Shown here: positions 5,613 through 6,019 of the stretch, piece by piece
Layout: each line of letters begins with the position of its first letter
Position numbering within the stretch: position 1 is the first letter of the stretch
From: Clostridium sp. CAG:302
GTDB taxonomy: Bacteria > Bacillota_I > Bacilli_A > RF39 > UBA660
Reading direction: 5' to 3'
Assembly (NCBI GenBank): GCA_000431795.1
Contig: FR887371.1
Location: forward strand, 97,966-103,984
Length of the DNA: 6,019 bases
Position numbers and translations under genes: made by a program
The notes under the pieces: generated by a model
Databases searched by the model: none
Seen by the model: only the letters and a program-made list of their open reading frames with translations
Told to the model about the DNA's origin: nothing

Positions 5613-6019
5613 ATAAGTTCATTAATAATATCTTCCATAGTAACAATACCAAGAAAATTATTCTCTCTATCAGTAACAAGAGCCATATGTGCTCTAGCAC
5701 CATGTAATACCTCAAGACAAGATGCCAAATTAGTATTCTTACTCACAGTAACAGGTTCCTTAACATTTTTCTTAATACTAATAGTCCCATCATTAAGTAT
5801 CTCGTCAAGTAAATCAACCTCATATAATATACCAACAATCTTATTATCCTTAGTAATTATAGGTATTCTATCATGATGATCTCTAAAAATACATTTCCTT
5901 ACCTTGAAAGAAGAATCAGTATCATATAAATAAGAAACATTCTCTTTACTAATCATAATATTCTGTACTCTTAACCTCTTTAATATAACAGCCTTTTGAA
6001 TAAAAGCACTCTCTTTCCC
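5603..6019 (-). CDS. CBS-domain-pair protein, probably CNNM/CorB-type membrane protein; N-terminus beyond window
   Basis: The reading frame is open to the window edge, so 138 C-terminal residues are visible and the ATG at 5956 is internal (VQN-IM-ISKENV). Two CBS domains follow: the first at about 18-75 with VQNIMISKENV and the core RIPIITKDNKIVGILYEVDLLDE, the second at about 86-136 with EPVTVSKNTNLASCLEVL and HMALVTDRENNFLGIVTMEDIINEL. CBS pairs (Bateman modules) bind adenine nucleotides and gate a partner domain. The HMALV-T-D...GIVTMEDIINEL wording matches the CBS pair of CNNM/CorB-CorC (DUF21) divalent-cation proteins. The chain stops three residues after that helix (MKS), so the CorC_HlyC C-terminal domain of many relatives is absent. 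No DUF21 membrane segment is in view, so this identity is inferred; other CBS proteins remain possible. Two hairpins after the stop likely end transcription. Confidence 0.85.
   Translation of the reverse strand, partial: GKESAFIQKAVILKRLRVQNIMISKENVSYLYDTDSSFKVRKCIFRDHHDRIPIITKDNKIVGILYEVDLLDEILNDGTISIKKNVKEPVTVSKNTNLASCLEVLHGARAHMALVTDRENNFLGIVTMEDIINELMKS

Noticed and set aside
5954..5956. ATG at 5956 as the start of the CBS gene
   Set aside because: The frame is open upstream to the window edge and codes for a sequence that fits the lead-in to the first CBS domain (VQNIM), so this Met is internal.
1..6019. Mollicutes code 4 (TGA as Trp)
   Set aside because: Trp is encoded by TGG in conserved places such as the Nudix WAWPGG stretch and no in-frame TGA interrupts a conserved domain.
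1..6019. Mobile element, CRISPR array or defence system
   Set aside because: No transposase, integrase, terminal inverted repeats with target duplication, regularly spaced direct repeats or toxin/nuclease motifs were seen.

Overview
The window reads as chromosomal DNA from a very AT-rich, low-GC Gram-positive bacterium (Bacillota, probably an uncultured Bacilli/Erysipelotrichia- or RF39-like lineage). The basis is strong A+T bias, heavy use of ATA, AGA and TTA codons, and Shine-Dalgarno sequences of the GGAGGTGAT type. Tryptophan is read from TGG and all visible stops are TAA or TAG, so nothing suggests the Mycoplasma/Spiroplasma code. Placement below phylum is inference.

Six protein genes are visible, two of them cut by the window edges. 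Five are on the minus strand and one, a Sel1-repeat protein, is on the plus strand. Layout: (1) 1-1110, minus, a dicarboxylate/amino-acid:cation symporter missing its C-terminus; (2) a 124-bp divergent promoter region; (3) 1235-2770, plus, a 511-residue Sel1-repeat protein with an N-terminal half I cannot assign; (4) 2777-3959, minus, a two-gene overlapping unit, Nudix hydrolase then PAP2-family membrane phosphatase, convergent with the Sel1 gene across a shared AT-rich hairpin; (5) 3960-4189, a 230-bp gap with a perfect 29-nt palindrome and a smaller one; (6) 4190-5371, minus, an RlmD/RlmCD-type 23S rRNA m5U methyltransferase with its own promoter; (7) 5372-5602, a gap with two terminator-like hairpins and another inverted repeat; (8) 5603-6019, minus, the C-terminal CBS-domain pair of a protein that continues beyond the window, probably a CNNM/CorB-type membrane protein.

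The genes do not form one pathway. They look like housekeeping and envelope functions: solute uptake, phospho-substrate hydrolysis, rRNA modification and possibly ion transport. No mobile element, phage, CRISPR, toxin-antitoxin or biosynthetic cluster signal is visible. The points most worth a second look are the Sel1 protein's N-terminal region, the possible AUU start of the PAP2 gene, the 29-nt palindrome, the coding-embedded bidirectional terminator, a possible small transcript between the rRNA methyltransferase and CBS genes, and very short predicted leaders at three genes.
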